This document shows, piece by piece, positions 34,243 to 45,147 of a stretch of DNA of 64,000 nt. Both the position numbers and the translations under genes were made by a program. The number at the start of each line of letters is the position of its first letter. Position 1 is the stretch's first letter. Source of the stretch: Neofusicoccum parvum (lineage: Eukaryota > Ascomycota > Dothideomycetes > Botryosphaeriales > Botryosphaeriaceae); contig CP087221.1 of NCBI GenBank assembly GCA_020912385.1, positions 744,001-808,000 on the forward strand. Direction: 5' to 3'. Below the pieces are notes generated by a model. The model did no database searches and was not told the DNA's origin. It saw nothing but the letters and a program-made list of their open reading frames with translations.

Positions 34243-35532
34243 ATGGTCGCAAGGACTATTGTGTGCGCAGCCGCGCTGCTTGCTCTGCAGCCGGTATTCG
34301 CCGTTCCAGTCATGAACGATGTGTCGGCCCCCAACTCTCTGCTTCGTCGCGAAGACACTGTTGTCGAACCGCCCAAAGACATCACGCCCGTGGTCAACGA
34401 GATCGAGAGTCTGACGCCGGAGGAGCTTCAAGAGCTCGTCGATTCCGTGAAGGGCGGCAAGGCCGATAAGCGTGAAGAGATCTACCCCCGTCAAACAACC
34501 GCCACGGCTGCGGAGCCCACGACAGATGGTCCCTTCCTCTCCTACCTGGATGGCTGGGCCAAGCCTGGCGAGGACGCGGACTGCACCGACTTCACCCTGA
34601 ACGGTCCTTTCACAAGCATCCACGCCTCCATGGGCAGCAGCAACGTGCGCGGCATCACTGCGGTCAGCCTTTCCGGGAACGAGACCGTCGTCCAGGGAGA
34701 GGTGACCATTGAGGACCCCGGCAAGTTTACTTTCGACAGCAACGAGCGCATCACCAAATTCACCATCGTCAAGCTCAACGGAAACGTCAACACCGTCTCC
34801 GGCTTCCAGTTCGAGACCGATGCCGGCAAATCATACAAGGCCCTCACTTCCATGGTCCTGAAGGAGGGCAACACTCCCGTCTACGAAGACATCCCCGTCG
34901 GCGCCGGCATCATCGCCCGCATCCGCGGCACCAACTGCCAGAAGCTCGGCGTCTTCGGCTCCATCGGCTTCGACTTCCTCGACAACCTCGACTCCATCTC
35001 CATCACCAACATCGACTACGAGGGCTTCACCAACAACATCATGCCGTCGGGCGCGGGCACGCAGATGACGGTGGGGTCGCAGGTGCTGGACAACCGCAAC
35101 AGCTCGGTGCAGCAGACGATCACGCTGATGACGACGGACGCGATCACGCGGCAGCGGACGGTGACGACGCAGTCGCACTGGCAGGTGGGCGGCAGCGTCG
35201 GGCTGGAGGGCAAGGTCGGCATCCCGCTCATCTCCGAGTCGTCGGTCAAGACCGAGTTCAACTGGCAGGTCCAGGAGCTCACCTCCACCGCCGACATGGA
35301 GAACTCCGTCACCACCCGCTCCGGCAGCTTCCCGCTCGCCTGCCCCGCCGGCAAGTTCTGCACCGCCAAGGCCTTCTTCACACAGTTCAAGCTCGACGTC
35401 AACATGAACGCCACCTTCACCGCCACCACGAAGACTGGGAAGACGTTTGATTGGGTCCAGTCCGGCCAGTACAAGGGCGCGGACAGCTTGTCCATGCAGT
35501 TCAACGTCACCGAGGTCAACAACATTAGTTAA
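34243..35532 (+). CDS. secreted lectin-like protein with aerolysin-type beta-pore-former resemblance
   Basis: An intronless gene of 429 residues. Residues 1-20 are a signal peptide ending VFA. A propeptide follows with dibasic Kex2-type sites (LLRRED at 33-38 and ADKREE at 74-79). Residues about 97-260 look like a beta-rich, jacalin-like or related lectin domain: two similar strand-turn units (TSIHASMGSSNVRGITAV and DSISITNIDYEG) and the Cys at 114/232. Residues 270-425 are Ser/Thr-rich alternating strands (SVQQTITLMTTDAITRQRTV, SVTTRSG) with a Gly-rich amphipathic loop (VGGSVGLEGKVGIPL), the composition of the membrane-spanning region in aerolysin/ETX-MTX2 folds, and a Cys pair at 367/373. 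Several N-glycosylation sites exist. Pore formation is inferred, not shown; a plain secreted lectin is the alternative. Confidence 0.75.
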   Translation: MVARTIVCAAALLALQPVFAVPVMNDVSAPNSLLRREDTVVEPPKDITPVVNEIESLTPEELQELVDSVKGGKADKREEIYPRQTTATAAEPTTDGPFLSYLDGWAKPGEDADCTDFTLNGPFTSIHASMGSSNVRGITAVSLSGNETVVQGEVTIEDPGKFTFDSNERITKFTIVKLNGNVNTVSGFQFETDAGKSYKALTSMVLKEGNTPVYEDIPVGAGIIARIRGTNCQKLGVFGSIGFDFLDNLDSISITNIDYEGFTNNIMPSGAGTQMTVGSQVLDNRNSSVQQTITLMTTDAITRQRTVTTQSHWQVGGSVGLEGKVGIPLISESSVKTEFNWQVQELTSTADMENSVTTRSGSFPLACPAGKFCTAKAFFTQFKLDVNMNATFTATTKTGKTFDWVQSGQYKGADSLSMQFNVTEVNNIS

Positions 35533-35957
35533 GGGGTTTTGATGAGGCGTTTGAGGGTCATGCTGGCCAGGGAGCTCCGCATTGTACAGAGGTTTTGCAG
35601 AGCATTTGGGTCTTTGTACATATGAGCACTTTTTCATGTATTTACGTAGACTTTCCGAACATACGCAATAGACTTTTCACGCAAGGAAACACCCGAGCCT
35701 TTTCGTTGCCCATCGATGCACTACTCATGTTCCCGCTGACGGAAAGGGAAGTGAGAGTCTACAGTCGACCTCTCCACCCCGCTGGGATGCGGCCTAGTGT
35801 TGCACATTTAGAAGCCAACCTGATGATAGAGTACCCCAGCCGCCTGACCTACTCCTAATGAAGAATCCTTTATTAAGGCCTCCGGAAGACCAAGAATATA
35901 CTTGCAATCACACCGACTATGCCTGTTTTTGAAGCGGTTTCCTCGAGAAATGGTATT
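35533..35957. other. intergenic between convergent genes
   Basis: 3' flanks only. An AT-rich stretch near 35860-35900 may act as terminator for one or both genes. Confidence 0.4.
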
Positions 35958-36230
35958 CTAAATCTTAACGGCAAGCACCAGATCTTTACGCCCTTCATCT
36001 TGCAATATTCGGTCAAGGAGGAAATCTGGAAAATTGGCTGCATACATGGTCACCAGGAATAAAAGCGCGCCGAACAACGCATATGCCAAGAAAAGAAACA
36101 ATGCCCGTAGAAATTTCAACTCCGAAACATCCCCGCGGACGCTTCTGATATAAAGATCCCGACGCTGCTCCAGCTCTTCAACATTGGGTAAGACTGTCGA
36201 AGCGTCTTCGCCCTCTTGTGGTAAGTCCAT
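35958..36230 (-). CDS. small membrane protein, 90 residues, unknown function
   Basis: From the ATG at 36230 the protein begins MDLPQEGEDASTVLPNVEEL, an acidic helical N-terminus, then a basic step (RSVRGDVSELKFLRA) and one long hydrophobic segment (LFLFLAYALFGALLFLVTMY) that could span once, ending DFLLDRILQDEG and a mixed tail. The frame continues upstream without an ATG as far as a stop near 36304, so an additional 5' exon is possible. I do not recognise the family. Confidence 0.5.
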   Translation of the reverse strand: MDLPQEGEDASTVLPNVEELEQRRDLYIRSVRGDVSELKFLRALFLFLAYALFGALLFLVTMYAANFPDFLLDRILQDEGRKDLVLAVKI

Positions 36231-36771
36231 GTACTCACTTTGGGTAGGATTGCCCCCCACTGAGTCCCATAACCTTGTCGTAGATGTGCTTCCGGTTGGA
36301 TCGTGCCGTTAATCAAGAAAGAGGATATTTGGGAGTTGTGAAGTTAATGGAGTTGAGGAAAGCATGCAATGCCGAATACAATTGTGATGGGGTTTAGTGT
36401 TGGGGATTTGAACGTTCTTCGTGGGAAACTTGGAGGGCTGAGGTGATGAGAGTACTTTGGTGATGCTCGTCGAAGATAAGGTACTGAATTTATTCATATC
36501 CAAGCATCAATTTCTGATTCACGTGCGTAGTAGTCATGACCTGGCTATGTGAGAGACTAATTTGGTGCTGATTTGTTTCGGAGGACATGAAAAACACTCC
36601 AAATATCTATGTTGACCTTGTTCAGCCGTAGGATCTCTGATATTTTAAGCAAAGCTCGAGGTCACGCACACTTCTGAATCTGCCATTGATCATTTTCTCA
36701 TTCAATTTGCTACAGTAAGTATCATGAACAGCAAGGGGATATCTCTGCAAATTTCGTCATCAAGTTACAGC
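36231..36771. other. intergenic
   Basis: Promoter, and possibly a 5' exon, of the 90-residue membrane protein, plus the 3' flank of the oxidase gene. AT-richer than its surroundings. No gene seen. Confidence 0.4.
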
Positions 36772-38314
36772 TCAGTTGCCCATACCTACTTCCCTCAAAT
36801 CCTTCACACGATCACCGGGGCGCGAGTCGTCATGACTCCAAGGCCTGTTGTGCCACCTCCATTCCTTCTTAAGCCCCCTCTCCTTCCCCTCGAATGCATC
36901 GGCGATGTAACTTCCGATGGTAGGAAGAAACTTGAAGGCGTGTCCGGAATCGCCAGTGGCTAGAAGAAATTCCTTTCCAGGGAACCTCGGATGGTAGTCG
37001 AAGAGGAAGTGGCGGTCAGCCGTGTCCTGCAACATCATTAGTACATACGTTCCTGGGCTGGTAGGGGGTTTACGTACAGTGCACCAGCAAATGGAAGCCC
37101 CGTGGATCTTCCTGCCGGAGAACTGAGGGATCACGGCGTCAATCAACTTGTTGATGCCATCCATCGCTTCCTGCGGAATGCCCTCGCCGGGATGCTCGCT
37201 CGCATAATACGGTATCGAGTACTTCACTGTCTTCTCGCCATCCTTGTACTCTCCGATCTGGTACTGGTATCCCTGGAACTCGTTGCAGATCTTGATCCAC
37301 ATCGTCTCCGGGTCCGGCTCGAAGAAGAAACCAAGTTCTCGGTTATCAACGACGGGGCAGCCCTTGAACTGGGTCAGCTCCTCGTCTGTCACCTCAACGT
37401 GGCCGAGCGTCCAGCACTTGGACCAGAGGTGGGGAGCCAGCTCGGGCACCACGCCTGGCGATGCAGCTCCGGTGCAGAGAATGTACTTGGATGCCGTGTG
37501 CACCTTTCCGGAGGCGACTTTGATCCCCTTGACTTTTCCGTCTTCCTCTTCGATGCCGACCATCTGCCCGTCGGGGCCGCCAACGAACTTCACGCCCATC
37601 TTCATGGCCTTTCGGAGGCGTCAGCCAATGTGCGCCATGGTTTCAGATGCACTCTACCTCGTTGCCGACCTTCTCCAAAGCCTTGCGGGCGTGGGCCCAG
37701 CCGGCCTGGGGATTCCAGAAGCCCTTCCACTCGGAGATGCCCTTTGCGGCGGCAAGCAGTGGCACATGCCTGACGATGTCCTCCTTGCTCTCGACGAACT
37801 CGACGCCCTCTGCCTGGCCTCGGTCGACGAGATTCTGGTAGGCTTGGCGCAGGCGTTTGGCGGCCTCGGGATCTCCGCTTGTGGTGACAAGCCAGCCTTG
37901 GCGGAAGCTTAGCGATCCTTCAGGTGCTTAGACAGACGCGGGCGGACAGCACTCACCGGTCTCGTGGAAGATGGCGTCGAACAGGGGCTGCCGCCAGGCC
38001 TGGATGGCCTCGATGGCTGCGGGCTCGGTTAGCAGCGACTTGCCGGATTGGGCAGGGGCCCGTGTCACGCACCCATCTCCGAGTACAGCGGCTCGTCATA
38101 CTCGGTGCGGATGATCTTGTTCAGGTCGTGGGCGGCGCTGTCGACGGATGGGAAGGGGTTCTTGTCGATGCAGGTGATGTTGGTGTAGCCTCGTTGGGCC
38201 AGGTGGTAGGCGGTCGAGGCGCCAAAGGTGCCGCTGTCCAGAGCACGTCAGCGGGCAGCTCCAACCCAGATGGCAGGGGCCGTACGAGCCGATGATAAGA
38301 ATTGGCGCGTCCAT
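36772..38314 (-). CDS. fructosyl amino acid oxidase (amadoriase), FAD-dependent
   Basis: Six exons (38314-38286, 38233-38073, 38016-37957, 37896-37658, 37608-37078, 37026-36772) give 424 residues in frame. The FAD-binding motif IIGSGTFGASTAYHLAQRGY is built across intron 1. Later signatures match the D-amino-acid-oxidase-fold amadoriases: HETGWLV after intron 3, TGAASPGVVPELAP, and near the C-terminus GASICWCTDTADRHFLFDYHP followed by ATGDSGHAFKFLPTIG, where the Cys of the CWxT motif is the usual site of covalent FAD attachment. The enzyme oxidatively deglycates fructosyl amino acids to free amino acid, glucosone and peroxide. Unlike many homologues the C-terminus (REVGMGN) is not a peroxisomal SKL-type signal. 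For intron 3 I chose the 60-nt acceptor; an in-frame 39-nt alternative would add seven residues. It shares a promoter region with the OPT transporter. Confidence 0.9.
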
Positions 38315-38653
38315 TATTCGTTGCGGGAGGGTTCGGGGCGGCTGGCGGGCGGCGGGCTCTTATGCGGCGCAGGATGGCTGGAGGTGAGAGGGCAGCGATG
38401 GCACGACTTTGGCGTCTTCGCTTGGACCTTCTGTGCCGGGTGGACCTTCGACCCCCGCGCGCCGTGACTCGCCTCACCACACACCACCCCAGTCCCCGCA
38501 CCGCGTTTTAGCCAGAGAGATAAACAGAGATAGGGCTCTGCTGCCGACCGTCCTCGAAGTCTGTTAGCCGTCTCTATAAGAGACGCCCGTCGGCGCCCAC
38601 ATGGAGTTGCTCCCGTCCACTCCGCTCCCGCCCGGCCACGCGCACGCTGCATC
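38315..38653. promoter_or_regulatory. shared divergent promoter of oxidase and OPT transporter
   Basis: A 339-bp space separates two divergent starts. A TATA-like element (TATAAG) lies at 38575-38580, about 75 bp before the transporter ATG. Such short bidirectional promoters often co-regulate the pair; here both genes could serve use of glycated peptides and amino acids. Confidence 0.5.
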
Positions 38654-41397
38654 ATGGCCACCACGGACCCGCAGCCCGCGCCGGCAAAGGACATCGAGGC
38701 CACTACCGCCCGGCCACCGTCCGACGACTACGCCTCCGATGCCAAAGAGCCCGAGGTTGGCACCACCAAGGTGCTGTCGGCCAACAATGGCATGAGCGAG
38801 GCCGAGGCGGCCACCACGGGCGCCATCGAGAACATCGAGCTGGAGTACTCCATCGACTCGGACAACTCGCCGTGCCCCGAGGTGCGCGCCAACGTGCCCA
38901 ACACCGACGACCACCACCTGCCCGTCAACACGCTGCGCATGTGGGCGCTGGGCCTCCTGTTCACCATCGCGAGTCACGCCCGCCCCGGCCCCTGCAGCGC
39001 GTAGCTAACTATAGCTTTAAGGTTGGCTCTGGCATCAACCAGTTCTTCTCCATGCGCTACCCCAGCGTGACCATCACCTCGCTCGTCGCCCAGCTGGTCG
39101 CCTTCCCGCTGGGCTGCGCCCTGGCCAAGGCCCTGCCCGTCAAGACCGTGCGCGTCTTCGGCTACCCGCTCGTGCTCAACCCGGACCACTCGTTCAACAT
39201 CAAGGAGCATGCCGTCATCACCATCATGTCCAACCTGAGCTTCGGGACCTCGTGGGTGCGCTAGCCGTGCAGAGTGCTGCTCTGAAACAGAAACAAGCTG
39301 ACGCAAGCTCTCCCAGGCAACCGACATCATCCAGGCCCAGAAGGCGTTCTACCACACCGATGCCGCCGTCGGGTACCAATTCCTGCTGGGATTGTCGATG
39401 CAGCTGTTCGGCCTCGGCCTGGCTGGTCTGTGCTACCGCTTCATCGTCGAACCGCCGCAGATGATATGGCCGTCCACGCTGGCCAACGCTGCGCTCTTCG
39501 AGACGCTGCACAGCAGAGCTAACCCCGTCGCTGATGGCTGGAGCATCTCTCGGTACCGCTTCTTTCTGTACATCTTTGTCGGAGGCTGGTGCTGGTACTG
39601 GTAGGTTCTCCGCCTGCAGCATTTTGCCTTTCCATCCACGCTCAACCATCATCAGGTTCCCCGGCTTCATTTTCACCGGCCTGAGCACCTTTGCCTTCAT
39701 CTGCTGGGCGGCGCCAAACAACAAGGTGCTGAACAATCTGTTCGGCATGTCCACTGGCCTTGGTAATTGAAACCCTGCATCACCACCAAGACGTTTGCTG
39801 ATGCGGCTAAAAGGCTACCTGCCGACGACCTTCGATTGGTCGCAGATCGCCTACAACGGCTCGCCGCTCGTCGTTCCCTTCTGGGCCCAGGCGAATGTCT
39901 TCAGCGGATGGCTCTTCCATTTCGGCCTTGTGGCACCGATCCTCTATTACACCAACACCTGGTGGACGAGCTACCTCCCGCTGTCCGGCTCCGATTCCTA
40001 CGACAATACCGGTCAGGTCTACAATGTGACCAAGATTGTGGATGCTCGCGGTAACTTCCTCAAGGATCAGTATGAAGCCTACTCGCCTATCTTCATGCCC
40101 GCTACGTTTGCGCTTAGCTACGGCTTGTCGTTCGCAGTCATGGCTTGCCTGCCCGTTCACATCTTCCTGTACTATTGGCGTGACATGTGGGGTGCGGTCA
40201 GGGGAGATAATAAGAAGGACATTCATGCACGCCTCCTCATGAGATACAAGGATGTTCCGTGGTGGTGGTTTGGGATCATTACCGTAAGCCATCAATCCAG
40301 CAGCATTCGTTTTGCTTTGAGTACTGTAACTGACAGCAGACCAGGTCGTCGTCCTAGTCATTAGCATCATCACCATGGAAGTCTACCACACGGAAATGCC
40401 CGTCTGGGGCATCCTCGTCGCTTTCGGCATGGCAATCGTCTACATCATCCCCGTCGGCACCGTCTACGCCGTTGCAAACCTCAACGCCAACGTCCTGACC
40501 GTGCTCGGCGAGATCATCTCCGGCTACCTGCTTCCCGGAAAACCCATTGTGATGCTCATCTTCAAGGTGCGTGGTCCGCCCAATGTAACATACGGAACAG
40601 CAGCTAAAACGAACGATTCAACCAGTTCTACGCCTACACCGCCCTCAGCCAAGCCATGAACTACTGCTCCGACATGAAACTCGGCCTCTACATGAAGATC
40701 CCCAAGCGCACCCTCTTCACCGCCCAGCTCATCGCCTGCATCATGGGCTCCCTCACCCAAAGTGCGTCATCCCCCCACCCCCAACCCCCACCCCACTAAC
40801 CCCCCTCCCCTAGACGCCGTCCTCCTCTGGATGCTCGGCAACATCAAAGACATCTGCTCCTCCACCCAACCCAACGGCTACACCTGCCCGCAAGGCCGCG
40901 TCAACTTCACCTCCTCCATCATCTGGGGCGCGATCGGGCCGGCCCGGCTCTACAGCATCGGCAAGATCTACTCGGGGCTGCTGCACTACTTCTGGCTGGG
41001 CGCGCTGCTGCCGGTGGCGACGTGGCTGCTGAAGCGCCGCTTCCCGTCCGCGCGCTTCCTGCGCGCCGTCCACTGGCCGCTCTTCTTCGCCGGCACCGGC
41101 AACCTGCCGCCCGCCACCGGCATCAACTACACCACCGCCTTCGCCGTCAGCTTCGTGTTTAACAGGCTGATCAAGCGCCGCGCCCCCCACTGGTGGGCCA
41201 AGTACAACTACGTCCTGTCCGCCGCGCTGGACTCGGGCGTCGCGGTGTCGGCGATTGTGATTTTTTTTACGGTCATCTTTCCGGGTGCGCAGCTCAGTTG
41301 GTGGGGGAATACGGTGAGCGGAACCACGGTCGATGGGAAGGGGACGCCGTGGAAGGACGTGCCGGCGAGCGGGACGTTTGGGCCGAGTAGGTGGTAG
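38654..41397 (+). CDS. oligopeptide transporter, OPT family
   Basis: Eight exons (38654-38968, 39022-39255, 39317-39600, 39656-39762, 39814-40283, 40345-40566, 40626-40761, 40814-41397) give 783 residues. After an acidic 95-residue N-terminus come the OPT hallmarks: VGSGINQFFSMRYPSVTI, KEHAVITIMSNLSFG, the PGFIFTGLSTF segment, SPLVVPFWAQANVFSGW, MEVYHTEMPVWG, and NYCSDMKLGLYMKIPKR near TM10. About 12-14 TM segments are expected. It imports tetra- and pentapeptides (or glutathione/siderophore-type substrates in relatives) with protons across the plasma membrane. Intron 1 appears to begin with GC (GCGAGT) rather than GT, because only this choice restores the conserved VGSGINQFF in phase. Confidence 0.95.
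38969..39021 (+). other. non-canonical GC-AG intron in the OPT gene
   Basis: A 53-nt intron: donor GCGAGT after FTI, branch-like GCTAAC at 39004-39009, acceptor TTTAAG. A GT donor three bases further in (GTCACG at 38972) breaks the frame. Confidence 0.7.
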
Positions 41398-42711
41398 TGG
41401 GGGTCTGGGGTTGGGGAGGAGGAGGAGGGGGGTTTGCGGTTGTGGCGGTGCGGTGTGGAGGGGTGAGGTGCGCATCGTATACCCATGAATGAATCAAGCT
41501 TTTTTTTTTTCTTTTTTACGCATCATCGGCTCGGTTATGAAGTTTTGTGGGCGTTTGCGATGTCGTGGTTTGGTGATGCCGTGTGTGAATGGAGTGTCAG
41601 ATGCGGCAATCGACGAACGGGAGAGGTGGAGGGGGAAAGAGCAAGAAGAAGAGAAATAAACTCGCCGACGCGGAAATGCTGATGGCTTTTTAGAAGCAGC
41701 TACCACGACAGCTTTGCATATGCATGCGGGTCATGAAGAACTTAATATACCACTGTCAATATTCCTCAGGAGTGCGTGTAGAGCCGAGTCGAGGAAGTGT
41801 TGAAGGGTGAAGAGGAGCTAACTCCATTGAAAAAAAAAATTTTTTTGAGAGAGAGGGATCGATGTGACCGTGAATGAGATTAGAGATGATGACTGGCACG
41901 AGGAAACAGATTTGGAAAAGAATGAGAATTTTGGTCGAGAAACGGAGGAAAACTATAAAGATGATGGATGGATAGATTAGGAAGCGGTAGAGAAAACTGA
42001 CGAGGAAGCATATGCGGAGAGCTAAACGCGTCTGGACGGTTTCTTTGAATACCTATGCGTGAAATTGTTATAATATTTCACGAGCCGACCTCGTAGGAGA
42101 ATGGGAGAGGGGGTGGAATTTAGCCGCTCCGTTTCACTGTTTTCGCTTTTGAACCTCTATTTTGTGTTGTATTTCTTGTACTGGAACCGAGTTATGCCAC
42201 CTTACCTACGTCTATCAAGGTCAATCCGCTCATAAAGCACGCTGTTAAATATGGACATCAGTGCCAGCCACAAGCTTCAAAGTTGCAAAACGAGCAAGCC
42301 ACTAGCATCACTCACAAAGTTCTACGGTCATCTGTAATCCTCTATGATCTTATCATGCATTGCCATGAGCTGGAAGAAGTAAAAGGCCCTTGCACGTACT
42401 GCCCGAGAATTGTCAAGCAAAAGCTATGTAAATCCGTCTAAATGACCCAACTCCATACCCGATGTGAACCGCCGCCCATTACCTGCGCGCAAGACCCTTG
42501 AAAATTTGTTGACTTACTGCCCTCGAAGGGCGAATATGTGTTCCTGTTGAAACCCTCGCAGGAAATGAAGATGAATGCGATCGAAAGCTGTGTGCGCCGA
42601 ATGTATGTACTGAGCTAAGTATTCCGCTCTGCTAATCTGGAAAAGAGCGAACGTGTCGTAAAATAGTCAATTAGTGAAGTCGTAAGTCATAAGTCGTCAG
42701 ATGTTCGTTAA
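41398..42711. other. intergenic between convergent genes, with A/T tracts
   Basis: 1.3 kb with no gene. It contains a T11-C-T6 tract at 41500-41517 and an A10T7 tract at 41830-41846, both of the kind that resist nucleosomes and often mark 3' ends. More AT-rich than the flanking genes. Confidence 0.5.
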
Positions 42712-44624
42712 TCAAACGTAAGGAGAGGGTTCCCTCTTAGGAGCTTCGAGGTCCAGCATGATGCCGAAGTTAGAGTTGGAAACCAGAAGGTTGCGAATAA
42801 GAAGTGAACCGCCGAGGATGATGACTATGATGAAAATGGCAGCAGTGCTAACCGCTAAGGCGTAGACCATGGAGCGTAGAATCGAATGCTCTAGAAGCAT
42901 GTATATCGCACTTCTCATGCTGGACGATGCGGTGAACGATGCGGAACTAAGTGTGCCGACTATCCCAGCACCCGTGGCTGCTGCGGCTCCAAGAATCATG
43001 CTGGACCGGCTGAGAAGTATGATGCAGAGCGCCATGCCAGTGTATGATGCGATGCTACGGCCAAGACCACTGAAAGCCATCTCTCCGATTTTATGGTTGT
43101 GCTCCTCGATCATGTCGTGCTGGCTGGTGAGGCTTGTCTCGATGGTTATCTGACTCTGGATGATGCGGCTTTGCGTCTGTCGGCATGGTTAATTATTGAG
43201 TGAGAACACAATATATCCTTCGTGCAACGTACCTCTCGGAGAGTCTGCTGGTCTTCCAAGGCTTGCTGTTGTGCACTAAGAAAATGAATCTACACGGCTT
43301 AGCACTGTTATCATTTTCATCCAAGATAGAATGAGACGTTACCACCGTTGACTCGACGTCTTGTAGACGCTCCGCGAGCGCAGAGACGGTGACGTCTCGC
43401 ATGTTTTCGAGGAAAATTTGGACATCCGAAGCCAAGGCTTGATTCTCTTTCAGGGCGATGTCTTGCGCGACTGTACGTTCTCCATCACGGCTGATGGCTT
43501 CATCATGAAGTGCCTGAAGAGCGGCGCGAGCCTGGACAACCTGATTATTGGCAGCTGCGATGCTCTGTTCTCATTAGCAATAGATGTGGGCACGAGGAAG
43601 CCAGTACATACGTTTTGAAGAGCCTGAGCGTCATCATTTGCGGTCTTGAACGACTGAGTGAGGACTCCAAGCAAGGCTTCACTGGCAGAATCGAACTTGC
43701 CAACTAACCTGACGACCAGGTTATCAGCATTAGCCAAAGCGGCTTCGTTTCGAGCAGCGAGATCATCCTGAAATTGCTGTACTGCTTTGACAAAGTCGTG
43801 ATGCTGTTCAAGGCGATCTTCTGTTTCTTGGACAGCGTGTGAGAGCGCCTCAGAGACACTGGCGTGGGAATGTAAAGCTTCCTGGAGCTTCTGCAAGTGC
43901 TCCTCTACGCTCAAGTTAGGAAGAACAAAAGAGAGTAAAGTAAAATATGAGAATAGAAGCGTAGTCGATACTTACCGTTTTCCACGGCGCCGCGGCTGGC
44001 CTGGCAGATGACGATAGCATTAGTCTGGGCGTTGCTGTAGCTGGTCCAGCGCTGTCCATGGTCAAAGAGAGAATCAACGCATTGTTTCAGTTGCCGTGGA
44101 GTGAATTCCGGATAGCAGGCACGCTTGGATCCTTCCTGAACAGGAGAGTTCCTCCGGAAGAAACCCTTGGAGTAAGTTTTGGAGCATGCCTCACGGGATG
44201 GCACAAATGGAGCGCAGTCCTTGGGGATCCCAGACTTGATACCCTGGAGCTCACACACAGCAAGTCTCGCGGCGTATTCCTGTCTCACTTCATCAAGGGA
44301 GTGATCAGCGGTGCGGGCTGAATCCTGGCCTGGCAGAGAGCTGAACGACTGGCATGAATCGATCAAAGTCGAGGTGGCTACCTGGTGGCACGCGGGTGAC
44401 GATTCCATTTCCAGGATGTGTTTCCGGGCAACCTCAAAGACACGAGCCTCGTGGAATGGAGCACGACGAAGCATGGAGCTCAGATCCTCCTGCATGCGGG
44501 CGTCCAAGGCTCCAAGGGAGGCATCTTCGACGATCAAATGGGTCGCTCCGGTAGTCAAGTGAGGGAAGAGGGTAGTGATGAGAAACACCAACGCAATGGC
44601 GCTGAAAAGGATGTTGTTCACCAT
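42712..44624 (-). CDS. KAR5/Tht1-like nuclear membrane fusion protein
   Basis: Five exons (44624-43976, 43904-43612, 43564-43343, 43289-43233, 43176-42712) give 561 residues. The N-terminus has a signal peptide (MVNNILFSAIALVFLITTLF). A luminal Cys-rich region follows with spaced cysteines and the family-like sequence FTPRQLKQCVDSLFDHGQRWTSYSN. Residues about 220-400 are heptad-rich coiled coil. The C-terminus has two or three hydrophobic segments (SYTGMALCIILLSRS, VYALAVSTAAIFIIVIILGG). Signal, Cys domain, coiled coil and C-terminal TMs in this order are the KAR5/Tht1 layout; these proteins act at the nuclear envelope in fusion of outer nuclear membranes during karyogamy. The acceptor at 43905 was preferred over an earlier AG that would put a stop in frame. 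Confidence 0.8.
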
Positions 44625-45147
44625 GGCGGGCTGCAGATGGAAGTAATGGCCGACTGACGGTCGCACTGAAGGGTTGTGGGTAGATGCGAGACAGGGCGTC
44701 GATGAGAGGCGAGTGCAGCTGAACGTGATTAGTGCTGTGGTAAGTTGAGAAGCAAGAGGACCTGTTCCTCCAGTCGACGAGATGTTGGATCAGGCGTCGA
44801 CGCGAGCGAGGTTGAAGCTGTTGTGGGTGCTCAAGCGCGTAGAAGTGTGGCGAGGTGGCTCGCATACGTCAATTGACCGCGTGGTGGATAGTGTCACATT
44901 CACCTCTGCCTGCACCTCCAGCTGATCGAACTTTGCAGTCGCAGGACAGTGGTGGAAGGAACGCGATCGAGAGGATGAATCTTGAGTGAGACGCGTCTTT
45001 CGGATGGGAAGATGACAGTTCGGTGACGCGCTAGAGCCGCGCTAAACAGAGAGAGCACGTGAGTCGGCGAAATGTCGGCCGAGCCTCCGATCCCCGACGG
45101 GCAAGAACTCGAGCATCGCTGTGGCATACGACAACGCCCAACACGCC
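44625..45147. other. divergent promoter, KAR5-like and uL6m
   Basis: 523 bp between divergent starts. No further gene. Confidence 0.45.

Noticed and set aside
34831..35637. 268-codon minus-strand frame
   Set aside because: Antisense to the secreted protein gene; Val/Asp/Gly-rich translation without a start or domain.
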